The notes beneath the pieces are model-generated. The model ran no database searches. It had not been told where the DNA came from and saw only the letters and a list, made by a program, of their open reading frames with translations. A DNA stretch of 64,000 nucleotides from the NCBI GenBank assembly GCA_016716305.1, contig JADJWP010000002.1:742501-806500 (forward strand). Reading direction: 5' to 3'. Below are positions 8,579-16,176 of this stretch, piece after piece (the stretch's first letter is position 1; each line of letters opens with the position of its first letter). The DNA comes from Chloracidobacterium sp. Its GTDB lineage: Bacteria; Acidobacteriota; Blastocatellia; Pyrinomonadales; Pyrinomonadaceae. A program made the translations under genes and the position numbers.

Positions 8579-9427
8579 GTGGAATTGCCCTCTAATGAAC
8601 CAATGGTCGCCGAAGTTTTCGAATCGTCCTCGGAACCTATTGAACGCATTGACCCTAACGACCCATCATGGAGCGTATGGATCGCCTTCGGGGTTTGGGC
8701 CGCCAGCGTTGCGGCGATCATCTTCGTTCCCGGCTTGTTTTTGCTTTCGTACTTAGCGTCTGTCGGCGTGAGCCTCTCCGATAGCGAGCAACTGGCGAAA
8801 TTTTCGGTTACAGATCCTATGGCGATCATAGTTCAGATCGCCGCCGTAATTCCGGCACACCTTTTCACGCTTGCACTCGTATGGGTAGTTGTGACCGGTT
8901 TTAACCGAAAGCCATTTTTCGAATCATTGGGTTGGGATTCCGCCGGACTTAAATGGTGGCATTACCTCGCAATGATGGGAGCATTCGTTGCAATTTCACT
9001 CGCGGTCGTTAACGTGGTACCCGTGAAGCCGGACGATATGGAGCGAATAATAAGAAGTTCGCGAACTGCTCTTTACCTTGTAGTTGTGATGGCGGTCGTC
9101 ACGGCTCCGTTGGTCGAGGAAGTTGTTTACCGCGGGGTGCTTTATTCGGCATTTCAGAAGCGGATCGGCGTTACGGCTGCCGTCGCGCTTGTCACATTTT
9201 TATTTACAATAGTGCATGTCCCGCAGTATGCCGAAAATCCTGCAAAGATCGCATTGCTTGCGATGTTGAGCCTTGCCTTGACCTGGCTGCGTGCGTTTAC
9301 CGGAAGTCTCTTGCCCAGCGTTGTTCTTCATACATTGATCAACGCATCACAATCCGCTCTTTTGTTGGTCGAACCCTATTTGGCCGAGCGTTCGACTATT
9401 GAAACGATTTCTTTCTATTACCGTTGA
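8579..9427 (+). CDS. CPBP-family intramembrane metalloprotease (CAAX protease / bacteriocin-processing type)
   Basis: A polytopic membrane protein of up to 282 aa with about seven hydrophobic segments. The family signature is complete: motif 1 EEVVYRG (EExxxR, about residues 179-185), motif 2 FTIVHVP with His, and motif 3 VVLHTLINA with His. These form the di-metal intramembrane active site known from Rce1-type proteases. The start shown is GTG at 8579. ATG 8603 would trim eight residues and is about as likely. It is transcribed away from kdsB. Substrate unknown. Confidence 0.85.
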   Translation: MELPSNEPMVAEVFESSSEPIERIDPNDPSWSVWIAFGVWAASVAAIIFVPGLFLLSYLASVGVSLSDSEQLAKFSVTDPMAIIVQIAAVIPAHLFTLALVWVVVTGFNRKPFFESLGWDSAGLKWWHYLAMMGAFVAISLAVVNVVPVKPDDMERIIRSSRTALYLVVVMAVVTAPLVEEVVYRGVLYSAFQKRIGVTAAVALVTFLFTIVHVPQYAENPAKIALLAMLSLALTWLRAFTGSLLPSVVLHTLINASQSALLLVEPYLAERSTIETISFYYR

Positions 9428-9432
9428 AACTA

Positions 9433-9460
9433 GAGAAGGCCTCTTCCGAAGAGGCCCTCT
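9433..9460. terminator. Hairpin between convergent genes, possible bidirectional terminator
   Basis: A near-perfect hairpin, AGGCCTC-TTCC-GAAGAGGCC extended by AGAG/CTCT, sits between the stop of the CPBP gene (9427) and the stop of the convergent FecR gene (9483). The thymine runs are weak on both sides, so termination efficiency is uncertain. Confidence 0.45.
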
Positions 9461-9482
9461 GAAAAAATCGCCTTAGGACTGG

Positions 9483-10583
9483 TCATGGCTTCTGTCCAGT
9501 GCTGCGCTGCACAGGCGCACTGACGATCACCGGCGGCGGCTCGAACGTACGGGACGACTCTTTGCCTGCCCCCGTATCGACCGGGTTATCGAAAACACGG
9601 CGTCCGCGCGACTCACCCTCCATTTTCATGAACGGCGGAGCTTCTGATGCCATCGACCGCGGAACTCTGCTGCTGACCTTGTTCGGCGTTGATGGCGGCT
9701 GCGTCGGCGGCAAATAGATCACCGGCGGGAGATTGTAATGCCAGATGTCCCAGCCGTACCAATATCCATATGGCGATCCCCATCCGCGTCCAAACGGAAG
9801 GAAGCAGTGATAGCGCCGAAACGGATCGTAAACCCATAACCCGAAAGAATCGAACATATTCCATCGGTTACCGAGGAAAGATCGCATCAAGGTTGGTCTC
9901 AAAATACGCGGGTCGAGCGAAGAGCTGATCTTCGCCATTTCTTTCGCACGCGACTTGCTCCATGCTTCAAGTCCGTCGTCTCCGGAGCTCTTGAACTTCG
10001 CGATCGACGCCTGGCCATTAACCAATACGCCTTGACGCCCCTTCTTGATCTCAGCGTCGGCTGAACCATCGACGAGAGCCTTCCCCTTCAGAACCGACAA
10101 TCTTCCGTTTTTGCCGGCAACGTCAACCCGATAAATTCCCGATTGAACTATTACGAATATGCTATCAGGTGTCTGGACCCTGACGGTGAAATCGTTACTC
10201 GCGTGAACTTCAAGCATCGCGGAACCGCTTTCTACGAGCAGTTGAAGATCGTCAAGCGAGGTCGTTTTGAACTCGAAAGCTGATGATCCGCCAAGACGGA
10301 TGTAAGATCCAGGATTCAGGAGAATTTCGGCCTTCCCGTCGTTTCCAGTCGAAACACGGTCGCCGATCTCGAGTGAGTCGCCTTTTATGAGGCGACCGCT
10401 TTGACCCGACTTCCGTACGACACCGACGGCCCCCTCGACGTAATTGACCCCACCGGCTTTGGCCGAAATGACGTATTTGTCGCCTAGAGCCGCCGAGATC
10501 GTTTCACTTTGTGCAAATGAGCAAACAGCCATCGATATCAATGCTGCAAACAATGCAAAACTACGTGACACGGTCGACTTCAT
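9483..10583 (-). CDS. Exported FecR-domain protein
   Basis: 366 aa from ATG 10583, chosen because AAGGAG lies 7-12 bases upstream and the resulting N terminus (KSTVSRSFALFAALISMAVCSFAQ) is a good signal peptide. Codons further upstream are open but lack a ribosome site. Residues about 60-170 form a FecR-like beta-rich domain (GDRVSTGNDGKAEILLNPGSYIRLGG, then SIFVIVQSGIYRVDV). The C-terminal third is Pro/Tyr/Trp-rich, low in complexity and probably disordered. Many acidobacterial FecR-domain proteins are stand-alone exported proteins with no sigma factor partner. None is adjacent here. The function is unknown. Confidence 0.75.
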   Translation of the reverse strand: MKSTVSRSFALFAALISMAVCSFAQSETISAALGDKYVISAKAGGVNYVEGAVGVVRKSGQSGRLIKGDSLEIGDRVSTGNDGKAEILLNPGSYIRLGGSSAFEFKTTSLDDLQLLVESGSAMLEVHASNDFTVRVQTPDSIFVIVQSGIYRVDVAGKNGRLSVLKGKALVDGSADAEIKKGRQGVLVNGQASIAKFKSSGDDGLEAWSKSRAKEMAKISSSLDPRILRPTLMRSFLGNRWNMFDSFGLWVYDPFRRYHCFLPFGRGWGSPYGYWYGWDIWHYNLPPVIYLPPTQPPSTPNKVSSRVPRSMASEAPPFMKMEGESRGRRVFDNPVDTGAGKESSRTFEPPPVIVSAPVQRSTGQKP

Positions 10584-10776
10584 AATATTTTCTCCTTTGG
10601 GAAGAGTCTCAACAATCGTAGGCTTTCTACGCAAAATACGCAACTTTTTGTTGTCAATACGATGTGAAGCGCGGTGAAAAAGTTTGCAGAATATTTTTTT
10701 TCCGAACAACCAAACGTACCGTGTCGTAATCATACAGGCGTCCGGAAACTTGATCCGGAGCACATTTGGAATTGAT

Positions 10777-11034
10777 ATGGCAACCTTTAGGGATCCGGCA
10801 CAATGTTTCGCACCGCTCGAAGTTATCGAGAGGCTGCTTGAGATAAGGGCCGACCTGGGTTTCCCCGAAACTCTCTATCTCGTTCGTTCGGAAGAGCTTA
10901 CTGATTTTCTTGACGCCTACGGGTTCGATATTTACGCGTTTTCTATTCAGAATGAAAAGATCAAATATGGCGATTATCGGACCCCTGTGGTCCCTGGCGG
11001 AGACAATCATCACCTTTCGTTAAAGGCACACTAG
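10777..11034 (+). CDS. Small hypothetical protein
   Basis: 85 aa from ATG 10777 (MATFRDPAQ), preceded by a modest GGAA. A longer frame back to a TTG at 10684 is less convincing. The protein is amphipathic (PLEVIERLLEIRADLGFPETLYLVRSEEL) with an acidic, aromatic C-terminal half. I do not recognise a family. A minus-strand frame covers the same bases, but its composition is less protein-like. A strong terminator follows on the plus strand, which supports expression in this direction. Confidence 0.5.
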   Translation: MATFRDPAQCFAPLEVIERLLEIRADLGFPETLYLVRSEELTDFLDAYGFDIYAFSIQNEKIKYGDYRTPVVPGGDNHHLSLKAH

Positions 11035-11065
11035 TCGAGATCGCAGATACCAAGTATCAACTGAA

Positions 11066-11117
11066 AGAGCCCGGAAGATGCTTCAAACACTTGAACCCTT
11101 CCGGGTTCTTTTTTTTT
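11066..11117 (+). terminator. Rho-independent terminator
   Basis: AGAGCCCGGAAG (11066-11077) pairs with CTTCCGGGTTCT (11098-11109), with one G-U pair, and is followed by an unbroken thymine run. It ends the plus-strand small gene just before the stop of the convergent phosphatase gene. Confidence 0.85.
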
Positions 11118-11119
11118 GA

Positions 11120-12415
11120 TCAAAGAGCCTTTACGATAAAAAGCGTCCCGTCATCGTCGAGAAATTTTCGCTCGGTGAAGTCGGCCACACCCTTTCTTAT
11201 ATAATCGATCATCCGTTTTGCAGGCATTTCGATACATTCGAGCACGCTCTTCGCAAAGCGCTCGGTCCCGTATTCCTCGCCATCTTCATTAGCCGCCTCG
11301 GTGATACCGTCAGTATAGATGACCATTACCTGGCCTTGTTCGAAACGAATGAAATGCTGATGATATTGAGCGTCGCTGAACATCCCCAGCGGTGTATCGC
11401 CGTATTCGACGTACCTGAATTCACCATTCGGCTTTATCAGCATTGGCGGATTATGACCGGCATTCGAGAATACGAACGTCCTGTTTGTGCCGTCGAGGAT
11501 ACCGTAAATCGCGGTGATGAACTGATGGTCTTCTGTAGAGTCCCATAACAAGTTGTTCACCTTCGATAATGCGATGTGCGGTGCGTACCCGATCTGAACT
11601 CCGGCCCTAAGCGACGCACGAAGAAACGACATCAAAAGCGCCGCAGGGATCCCTTTCCCAACTGCATCTGCAACAATTATCCCGATCTGATCGTCAAAGA
11701 TCCTGACCCAATCATAATAATCTCCGGAAACCTCTTCGGTCGGAAAGATATATGCGCTGATATCGAAATTCGAGAATTCAGGGTCCGCATCAGGCAGAAG
11801 TTCAAGTTGGACCTGACGCGCGATCTCGAGCTGTGCCTCGATACGCTTCTTTTCGATCGCCTGTTCCTGCAATTTGCTCTTTTCAATGATGATCGCGACC
11901 TGCGATGCCAGAAGCTGCAGGATCGAAAGATCGTCTTCGTTGTAGGCATTCAGTCGGTCACTTTCTAGATCGAACGCACCAATTACCTTATCGTTCGAAA
12001 TTATCGGTGCCACCATTTCCGATCTGGTCTGCACACGAGCCTTAAAATATCGCTTGTCCTCACTAACGTCGGGCGAAATTATAGGGCTCCCTGTTTGCGA
12101 GACGTGTCCGATGAACCCCTCACCAAGGCGCAGCCGCGGCTCGATCAGTGCGAATGGGATATCGTAACCTCGTATGACCTTCGACTTGAGAACATAATGG
12201 CTCGGATCTTCAACTGATTGCTCTATCAAATAGATTCCCGCCGCGTCATAGGGCAGAAGCGAATCGAGTGTTTCCATCACGAGGTTCAGAACCTCGTCAA
12301 GGTCGAGCGATCTGCTGATCTTCTTCGTGATATCGAGCAGCATCCTCAGCTTATCGACCACGGTCAAGCTTGTGTCGTGAGACGCCGTAGGTTTTGTTGG
12401 GTTTGGCTGATCCAT
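11120..12415 (-). CDS. GAF-domain PP2C/SpoIIE-type serine phosphatase (RsbU-like)
   Basis: 431 aa, predicted cytoplasmic. A GAF domain spans about residues 30-185 (SLDLDEVLNLVMETLDSLLPYDAAGIYLI; GEGFIGHVSQTG). A linking helix precedes a SpoIIE/RsbU phosphatase domain at about 215-430. Its metal-binding motifs are present: SGDYYDW, IIVADAVGKGIPAAL, FSNAGHNPP and VIYTDGITEAANEDGEEYG. Such enzymes usually dephosphorylate an anti-anti-sigma (STAS) protein in partner-switching stress signalling, but no such partner lies in the window. It is three bases downstream of the IrrE-like peptidase gene and very likely co-transcribed with it. Confidence 0.88.
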   Translation of the reverse strand: MDQPNPTKPTASHDTSLTVVDKLRMLLDITKKISRSLDLDEVLNLVMETLDSLLPYDAAGIYLIEQSVEDPSHYVLKSKVIRGYDIPFALIEPRLRLGEGFIGHVSQTGSPIISPDVSEDKRYFKARVQTRSEMVAPIISNDKVIGAFDLESDRLNAYNEDDLSILQLLASQVAIIIEKSKLQEQAIEKKRIEAQLEIARQVQLELLPDADPEFSNFDISAYIFPTEEVSGDYYDWVRIFDDQIGIIVADAVGKGIPAALLMSFLRASLRAGVQIGYAPHIALSKVNNLLWDSTEDHQFITAIYGILDGTNRTFVFSNAGHNPPMLIKPNGEFRYVEYGDTPLGMFSDAQYHQHFIRFEQGQVMVIYTDGITEAANEDGEEYGTERFAKSVLECIEMPAKRMIDYIRKGVADFTERKFLDDDGTLFIVKAL

Positions 12416-12418
12416 CGC

Positions 12419-13072
12419 CTAAATCGAGCGGAAAACGTGTTCTTTGTAACTCTCCCAAAGCCGCGAGACCTTCATCCGATATTCGACCAACGCGCGGCTC
12501 ACGCGGTAATGGCTGGCTATCTCGGCCGAGGTCAACCCGCGCTCGATCAACTCTTTGAGCCCAAGAAACGGAACCAACGCCGCGGCCCCTGTCGCGTAAG
12601 CTTCCTCTTCGATCTCGGCATTGTAATCGCGGGCGATCGAATTACCCTGTGCATCACGATTTTCGACCGCCAGCCGGCTCGGCTTATGACCAAGAAAGAC
12701 ATGGCTGATCTCTTCCATAAGTGTAGCATTATGCCGATTCTTACCATGTGTCGGATTGAGAATGATCAGCCTGCTGCCGTCAGGCAGTTTATGTGACGCG
12801 GCACCGCCGGACCATTTATCGCGGGCCTCACCCAATAGGTGTTTTCGGGCTTCTTCGCTTAGTTCGGCGACTTGATCAAAAGTTACGACAAGGAGTTTGG
12901 CGTATCTCGCAAGCGAAAACGGATCAAGTGGCTGAGTATCGTCGCGCAAGCCGGCGAACTGTCGGAGTCCCTGTGCCCGAAGCTCATGATGACGGCCTTT
13001 TTGGGTTGGAGGAAGCTGATCGGTATCCACGACGGATGGTACTGAGAGCCCGCATTTTCCGCGAAGAATCAT
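12419..13072 (-). CDS. ImmA/IrrE-family (COG2856) metallopeptidase-like protein
   Basis: 217 aa. The core resembles ImmA/IrrE DUF955 peptidases: RHNATLMEEISHVFLGHKPSR at about residues 113-133 and a later Glu-rich helix EIEEEAYATGAAALVP that would carry the third metal ligand. In the zinc motif HExxH the first His is replaced by Glu (EEISH). A further His in FLGH could substitute. The C-terminal part has a helix-turn-helix-like stretch (LTSAEIASHYRVSRALVEYRM). In other bacteria IrrE-type proteins cleave HTH repressors in response to stress. Here it precedes a PP2C stress phosphatase and follows nuoI. The target is unknown. Confidence 0.75.
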   Translation of the reverse strand: MILRGKCGLSVPSVVDTDQLPPTQKGRHHELRAQGLRQFAGLRDDTQPLDPFSLARYAKLLVVTFDQVAELSEEARKHLLGEARDKWSGGAASHKLPDGSRLIILNPTHGKNRHNATLMEEISHVFLGHKPSRLAVENRDAQGNSIARDYNAEIEEEAYATGAAALVPFLGLKELIERGLTSAEIASHYRVSRALVEYRMKVSRLWESYKEHVFRSI

Positions 13073-13124
13073 CGGAGGTTCGGCGCCGGTGCACCCCCAG
13101 CTCGCAGAACGCAGGTTCTTACAC

Positions 13125-13646
13125 TCAGATGACCTTGAATTCAGAATCGACGTCTTCGTCAGAAAGCGCGACGCGATAGTTTTTGGACTGTTTCTGTTTC
13201 GTGATAAGCAGGTCGTCTTTCGTCTTCAGCAGGTCGGCACGGTTATATACCGAGATCTCGAAATTATAGCCATGCGTAATGGCATCTTTCGGGCACGCCT
13301 CGACACAAAACCCGCAAAAGATGCAACGGCCATAATCGATATTGTAGACTTTGGCATATCGTTCATCTCGACCAATACGTTCGGCATACGGCCTCGGGTC
13401 GTCAGCCGCTTCGATATAAATACAATCCGAGGGACATGCGGCAGCACATAAATAACACGCGACACATTTTTCTTTCCCCGCCTCATCGACATGAAGAAGG
13501 TGCTGACCTCGGTAACGTGGCTGAACCGTCACCGGCTCGTCCGGGTAATGGACGGTCCACTTCTGCCTAGGGATCTCTGAAAGTGTCCGCCGCATGCCTT
13601 TGAGGACTGCAGTGGTTGATTGGATTACATCTGAAATGATCGACAT
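13125..13646 (-). CDS. nuoI: NADH-quinone oxidoreductase subunit I-like 8Fe ferredoxin protein
   Basis: 173 aa from ATG 13646 (GGGGA six bases upstream). A TTG six codons earlier lacks a ribosome site. Two 4Fe-4S motifs are intact: CVACYLCAAACPSDCI (about 58-73) and CIFCGFCVEACPKDAI (about 98-113), with the spacing of complex I NuoI, which carries clusters N6a/N6b from the peripheral arm towards quinone. The segment VQPRYRGQHLLHVDEAGKEKC is also NuoI-like. No other nuo genes are nearby, so it is either a displaced complex I subunit or a related electron carrier. Confidence 0.85.
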   Translation of the reverse strand: MSIISDVIQSTTAVLKGMRRTLSEIPRQKWTVHYPDEPVTVQPRYRGQHLLHVDEAGKEKCVACYLCAAACPSDCIYIEAADDPRPYAERIGRDERYAKVYNIDYGRCIFCGFCVEACPKDAITHGYNFEISVYNRADLLKTKDDLLITKQKQSKNYRVALSDEDVDSEFKVI

Positions 13647-13673
13647 CGTTTCCCCAAATACCAATTGATCACG

Positions 13674-14702
13674 TTACATTCCCTGCGCCTGCATTATCAA
13701 CTGAAGGCCGCCAAAAAAGAACAAGAAAATGAAATACGCAACACTGATCAAAAATCCTAATATTCCAGTAATTATTCCGCCCAGTGCAAGACCGGCTCCG
13801 CCATAATTTTGCGGATCTTTCGCGGCTTTTCCCCGGGCCATAAATCCAAGAACAATTGCGACAAGGCTTGGCAAAATAGTTCCGCAGCAGAGCGTAAGCC
13901 CCAAAATTCCCAAAACGAGAGCAACGACCGCAAGGGTCTTGCTTGGTGCTTCGGCACCCGCAGGAGGCGGTTGAAATGGAGTATTGGGCCCTATTTCCTG
14001 TTCCTGCCAGTTTGACTGCGGGGCAGCGGGCGGCGTCCAATCGGCCTGTGCCATAGCCTGAGGTTGTGCGGCAGAGTTTTCGAACGGGTTGTAAGCCTGC
14101 TGTGGTGAAGGAGGCTCGGCAAACGGTGGCGGCTCAGCTGCCTTCGGGGTCAACACTTCGTCCGGATCCATCGATCCTGGCTTCATTCCGCCGAATGGAG
14201 ACGGGATCGGAGGCGTCGTGTGAGCGAACGGGTCGCCGGTAAGATCAGATGCGAACGGAGAGGCAGGAACCTCGGGTTCGGCAGCTCTTGGCGGCTCGGC
14301 ATCGAAAGGCGAGCGCGGCGGCGGAGCTTCGCCGAATGAAGGCGGTGCCGGCGACGGAGCATTGAATACCGGAGGCTCAGGCGCCACCGGAACCTGGGGC
14401 GGCATTTCGATGACCGGCGCATCGACGGCGGCCATTTCGGCCCTGAGTTCCGCTTCCGAAACGAACTGTGTCTTATTCGGATCCGATTCGGCCTGAGATG
14501 GTAATTCCAAGACCGGTTCTTCGCCTTGGGTTGGCGGCGGCGAGGCAACAGGCGGGATCGCCGCAGCGAAATCTCCGGGCCTCGCAACCATTGTTTTATA
14601 CGGATCGACTTCTTCCTCGACCGAGACCAACGGCGTACCGTCGGCCTGGCAGAACCGCATATTATCGTCAAAAGTCTTTTCGCAGGTCGGGCATTTCTTC
14701 AT
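13674..14702 (-). CDS. Zinc-ribbon, proline-rich DUF4190 membrane protein
   Basis: 342 aa. The N terminus is a zinc ribbon (KKCPTCEKTFDDNMRFCQADGTPL, residues 2-25). A long low-complexity region rich in Pro, Glu and Ala (about 35-245) follows. Two membrane segments of the DUF4190 type then appear: LAVVALVLGILGLTLCCGTILPSLVAIVLGF, and a glycine-rich ALGGIITGILGFLISVAYFIFLFFF. It is probably an inner-membrane protein with a cytosolic sensor-like or protein-binding arm. It ends 27 bases before nuoI on the same strand. No function is known to me. Confidence 0.75.
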   Translation of the reverse strand: MKKCPTCEKTFDDNMRFCQADGTPLVSVEEEVDPYKTMVARPGDFAAAIPPVASPPPTQGEEPVLELPSQAESDPNKTQFVSEAELRAEMAAVDAPVIEMPPQVPVAPEPPVFNAPSPAPPSFGEAPPPRSPFDAEPPRAAEPEVPASPFASDLTGDPFAHTTPPIPSPFGGMKPGSMDPDEVLTPKAAEPPPFAEPPSPQQAYNPFENSAAQPQAMAQADWTPPAAPQSNWQEQEIGPNTPFQPPPAGAEAPSKTLAVVALVLGILGLTLCCGTILPSLVAIVLGFMARGKAAKDPQNYGGAGLALGGIITGILGFLISVAYFIFLFFFGGLQLIMQAQGM

Positions 14703-14766
14703 AGATGTATGTTCAACTGCGCTTACCTAAGCAAGCCGCTGCCGCCGGAACTCCTGATTGATATGA

Positions 14767-14864
14767 AAAGGAACAGACACTTGACTCGGGGCCACGAATA
14801 ACTGCGATCACGTTGATACCGATGATCAGCTTTCAATTACGGTCTGCCGTGTGTCTGTCCCTTT
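14767..14864. repeat. Short element with terminal inverted repeats, RAYT/MITE-like
   Basis: AAAGGAACAGACAC (14767-14780) and GTGTCTGTCCCTTT (14851-14864) form a 14-bp inverted repeat with one mismatch enclosing about 70 bases. The GGGACAGACAC motif is, from general knowledge, common at the ends of dispersed repeats associated with IS200-like REP transposases. It lies between the DUF4190 gene and ndk and carries no gene. Confidence 0.5.
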
Positions 14865-14876
14865 ATACAGCTAGCG

Positions 14877-15293
14877 TTAGACTAATTCAAGTTTACTGAA
14901 GAAATAAGCGATCTCGATCGTCGCATTCTCATCCGAATCAGAGCCATGAACGGCATTCTCACCGATCGACGAGGCAAAGTCCCTACGAATTGTCCCCTCG
15001 GCCGCATCAGCCGGATTGGTCGCACCCATCAGTTCGCGCCATGCGGGGACGGCATTCTCCTTCTCAAGCGTCAACACAATGCACGGCCCGCTCGACATAA
15101 ATTCGCAAAGCTCGTCAAAAAACCCCTTGCCTGCGTGCACAGCATAGAAGCCCTCAGCCTGCGTTCGCGTTTGATGGATAAGCTTCATCCCGCGGATCTT
15201 GAATCCCGCGCCCAAAATACGCGAAATGATCTGTCCCTGTTTCCCTGCCCGAACGGCGTCAGGCTTTATTATTCCGAATGTTAAATTACTCAT
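14877..15293 (-). CDS. ndk: Nucleoside diphosphate kinase
   Basis: 138 aa, the usual length. Transfers gamma-phosphate from ATP to other nucleoside diphosphates through a phosphohistidine. The motifs are clear: TFGIIKPDAVRAG at the N terminus, RTQAEGFYAVHAGKGFF, SGPCIVLTLEKENAV, GATNPADAAEGTIR and the active-site ENAVHGSDS (His at about 115). The start ATG at 15293 follows a possible small upstream frame by one base, suggesting translational coupling. Confidence 0.97.
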   Translation of the reverse strand: MSNLTFGIIKPDAVRAGKQGQIISRILGAGFKIRGMKLIHQTRTQAEGFYAVHAGKGFFDELCEFMSSGPCIVLTLEKENAVPAWRELMGATNPADAAEGTIRRDFASSIGENAVHGSDSDENATIEIAYFFSKLELV

Positions 15294-15294
15294 A

Positions 15295-15474
15295 TTAATT
15301 GTTCACCGAGAGTCGGTTTATACGATTCCTACGATCATGTGTCGGATATCGCTTTGTTAACGCTGACACGAAAAACCCAAATGCGAAAAATACTGAAATA
15401 GCGCCGTCGTCAACACAGCCAACTTTCTTTCCTTCGTAGGATATAACCACAGCCTGCGGCTCGCAACTCAGCAA
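15295..15474 (-). CDS. Possible small membrane protein upstream of ndk
   Basis: A frame of about 59 codons on the minus strand runs from a TTG at 15474 (upstream stop 15481-15483) to a TAA at 15295-15297, one base before the ndk ATG. The peptide reads LSCEPQAVVISYEGKKVG, then a hydrophobic helix (AISVFFAFGFFVSAL) and a basic tail. Composition and the tight spacing to ndk favour a real gene. The lack of an ATG and of a clear ribosome site argues against it. A GTG inside the frame is an alternative start. Confidence 0.35.
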   Translation of the reverse strand: MLSCEPQAVVISYEGKKVGCVDDGAISVFFAFGFFVSALTKRYPTHDRRNRINRLSVNN

Positions 15475-15704
15475 CGCTTCTCATGGGTTGTCGGAACCAG
15501 AATCGCTCGTGAAACGGCTAGACATCTCTATCCTCAGATTGCGAATTCGAGCGGCTTGTCTTTGGGCTCGATCAGTGATCTGATTTCAATATCAGGTTCT
15601 GGTCTTGTGTTGCCGAGATATCGAGTTCCATGAGTTTTCGAGTCACCAAGCGGCGATCGTGTGTCGTCGCCGATCTTTGACATCCCGCAGCCTCGTGCCC
15701 TGGA
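15475..15704. other. Intergenic stretch without recognisable gene
   Basis: Between the small frame before ndk and the membrane protein gene I find no convincing coding, RNA or repeat signal. Short frames here on either strand lack ribosome sites or protein-like composition. Confidence 0.5.
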
Positions 15705-16106
15705 TCAGCGTACTTCGAGGGTGAGAATGGCGAAGAACAAAAGAATGTTCGCAGCTCCGGCGGCAATGGATACGAGCCATATCCACGTGCCGGAATTGCG
15801 ATGCCACCATTTATTGGCAATGAGGCGATATGCGGCGAATGCCGTCAGAAATCCGATCACGAAAACGCCGATCGAGGCATACAACCAAACGTCGGTATCA
15901 GATTCCGCAAGAAAATCGACGGCCTTGTCCTTTGACACAATGAACATCGCAAACAAGCCTATTTCTGCGGTAACGGTGATGGCGAGGACTTTTACTGCGG
16001 AATGAGTGTCGATTATCGAGTCGGTAATGTTCGAAAAAGCAGATGTGGCTACGGTAGCCGCAACATCCTCTTGAGTGTTACCGCGATCGCTCTTCCAAAA
16101 AGACAT
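15705..16106 (-). CDS. Three-helix membrane protein of unknown function
   Basis: 133 aa from ATG 16106 (MSFWKSDRGNTQEDV). Upstream codons are open but of poor composition and overlap sucD. After a polar N-terminal region there are three hydrophobic segments: VLAITVTAEIGLFAMFIV, ASIGVFVIGFLTAFAAY and WLVSIAAGAANILLFFAIL. It lies 70 bases downstream of sucD on the same strand. No family is recognised. Confidence 0.6.
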   Translation of the reverse strand: MSFWKSDRGNTQEDVAATVATSAFSNITDSIIDTHSAVKVLAITVTAEIGLFAMFIVSKDKAVDFLAESDTDVWLYASIGVFVIGFLTAFAAYRLIANKWWHRNSGTWIWLVSIAAGAANILLFFAILTLEVR

Positions 16107-16176
16107 ATTTCGACAAGAACATGGCCGTATACTTCGATCATTGCATCGACGCAAATACTCAAATGACCGGCCTTCG

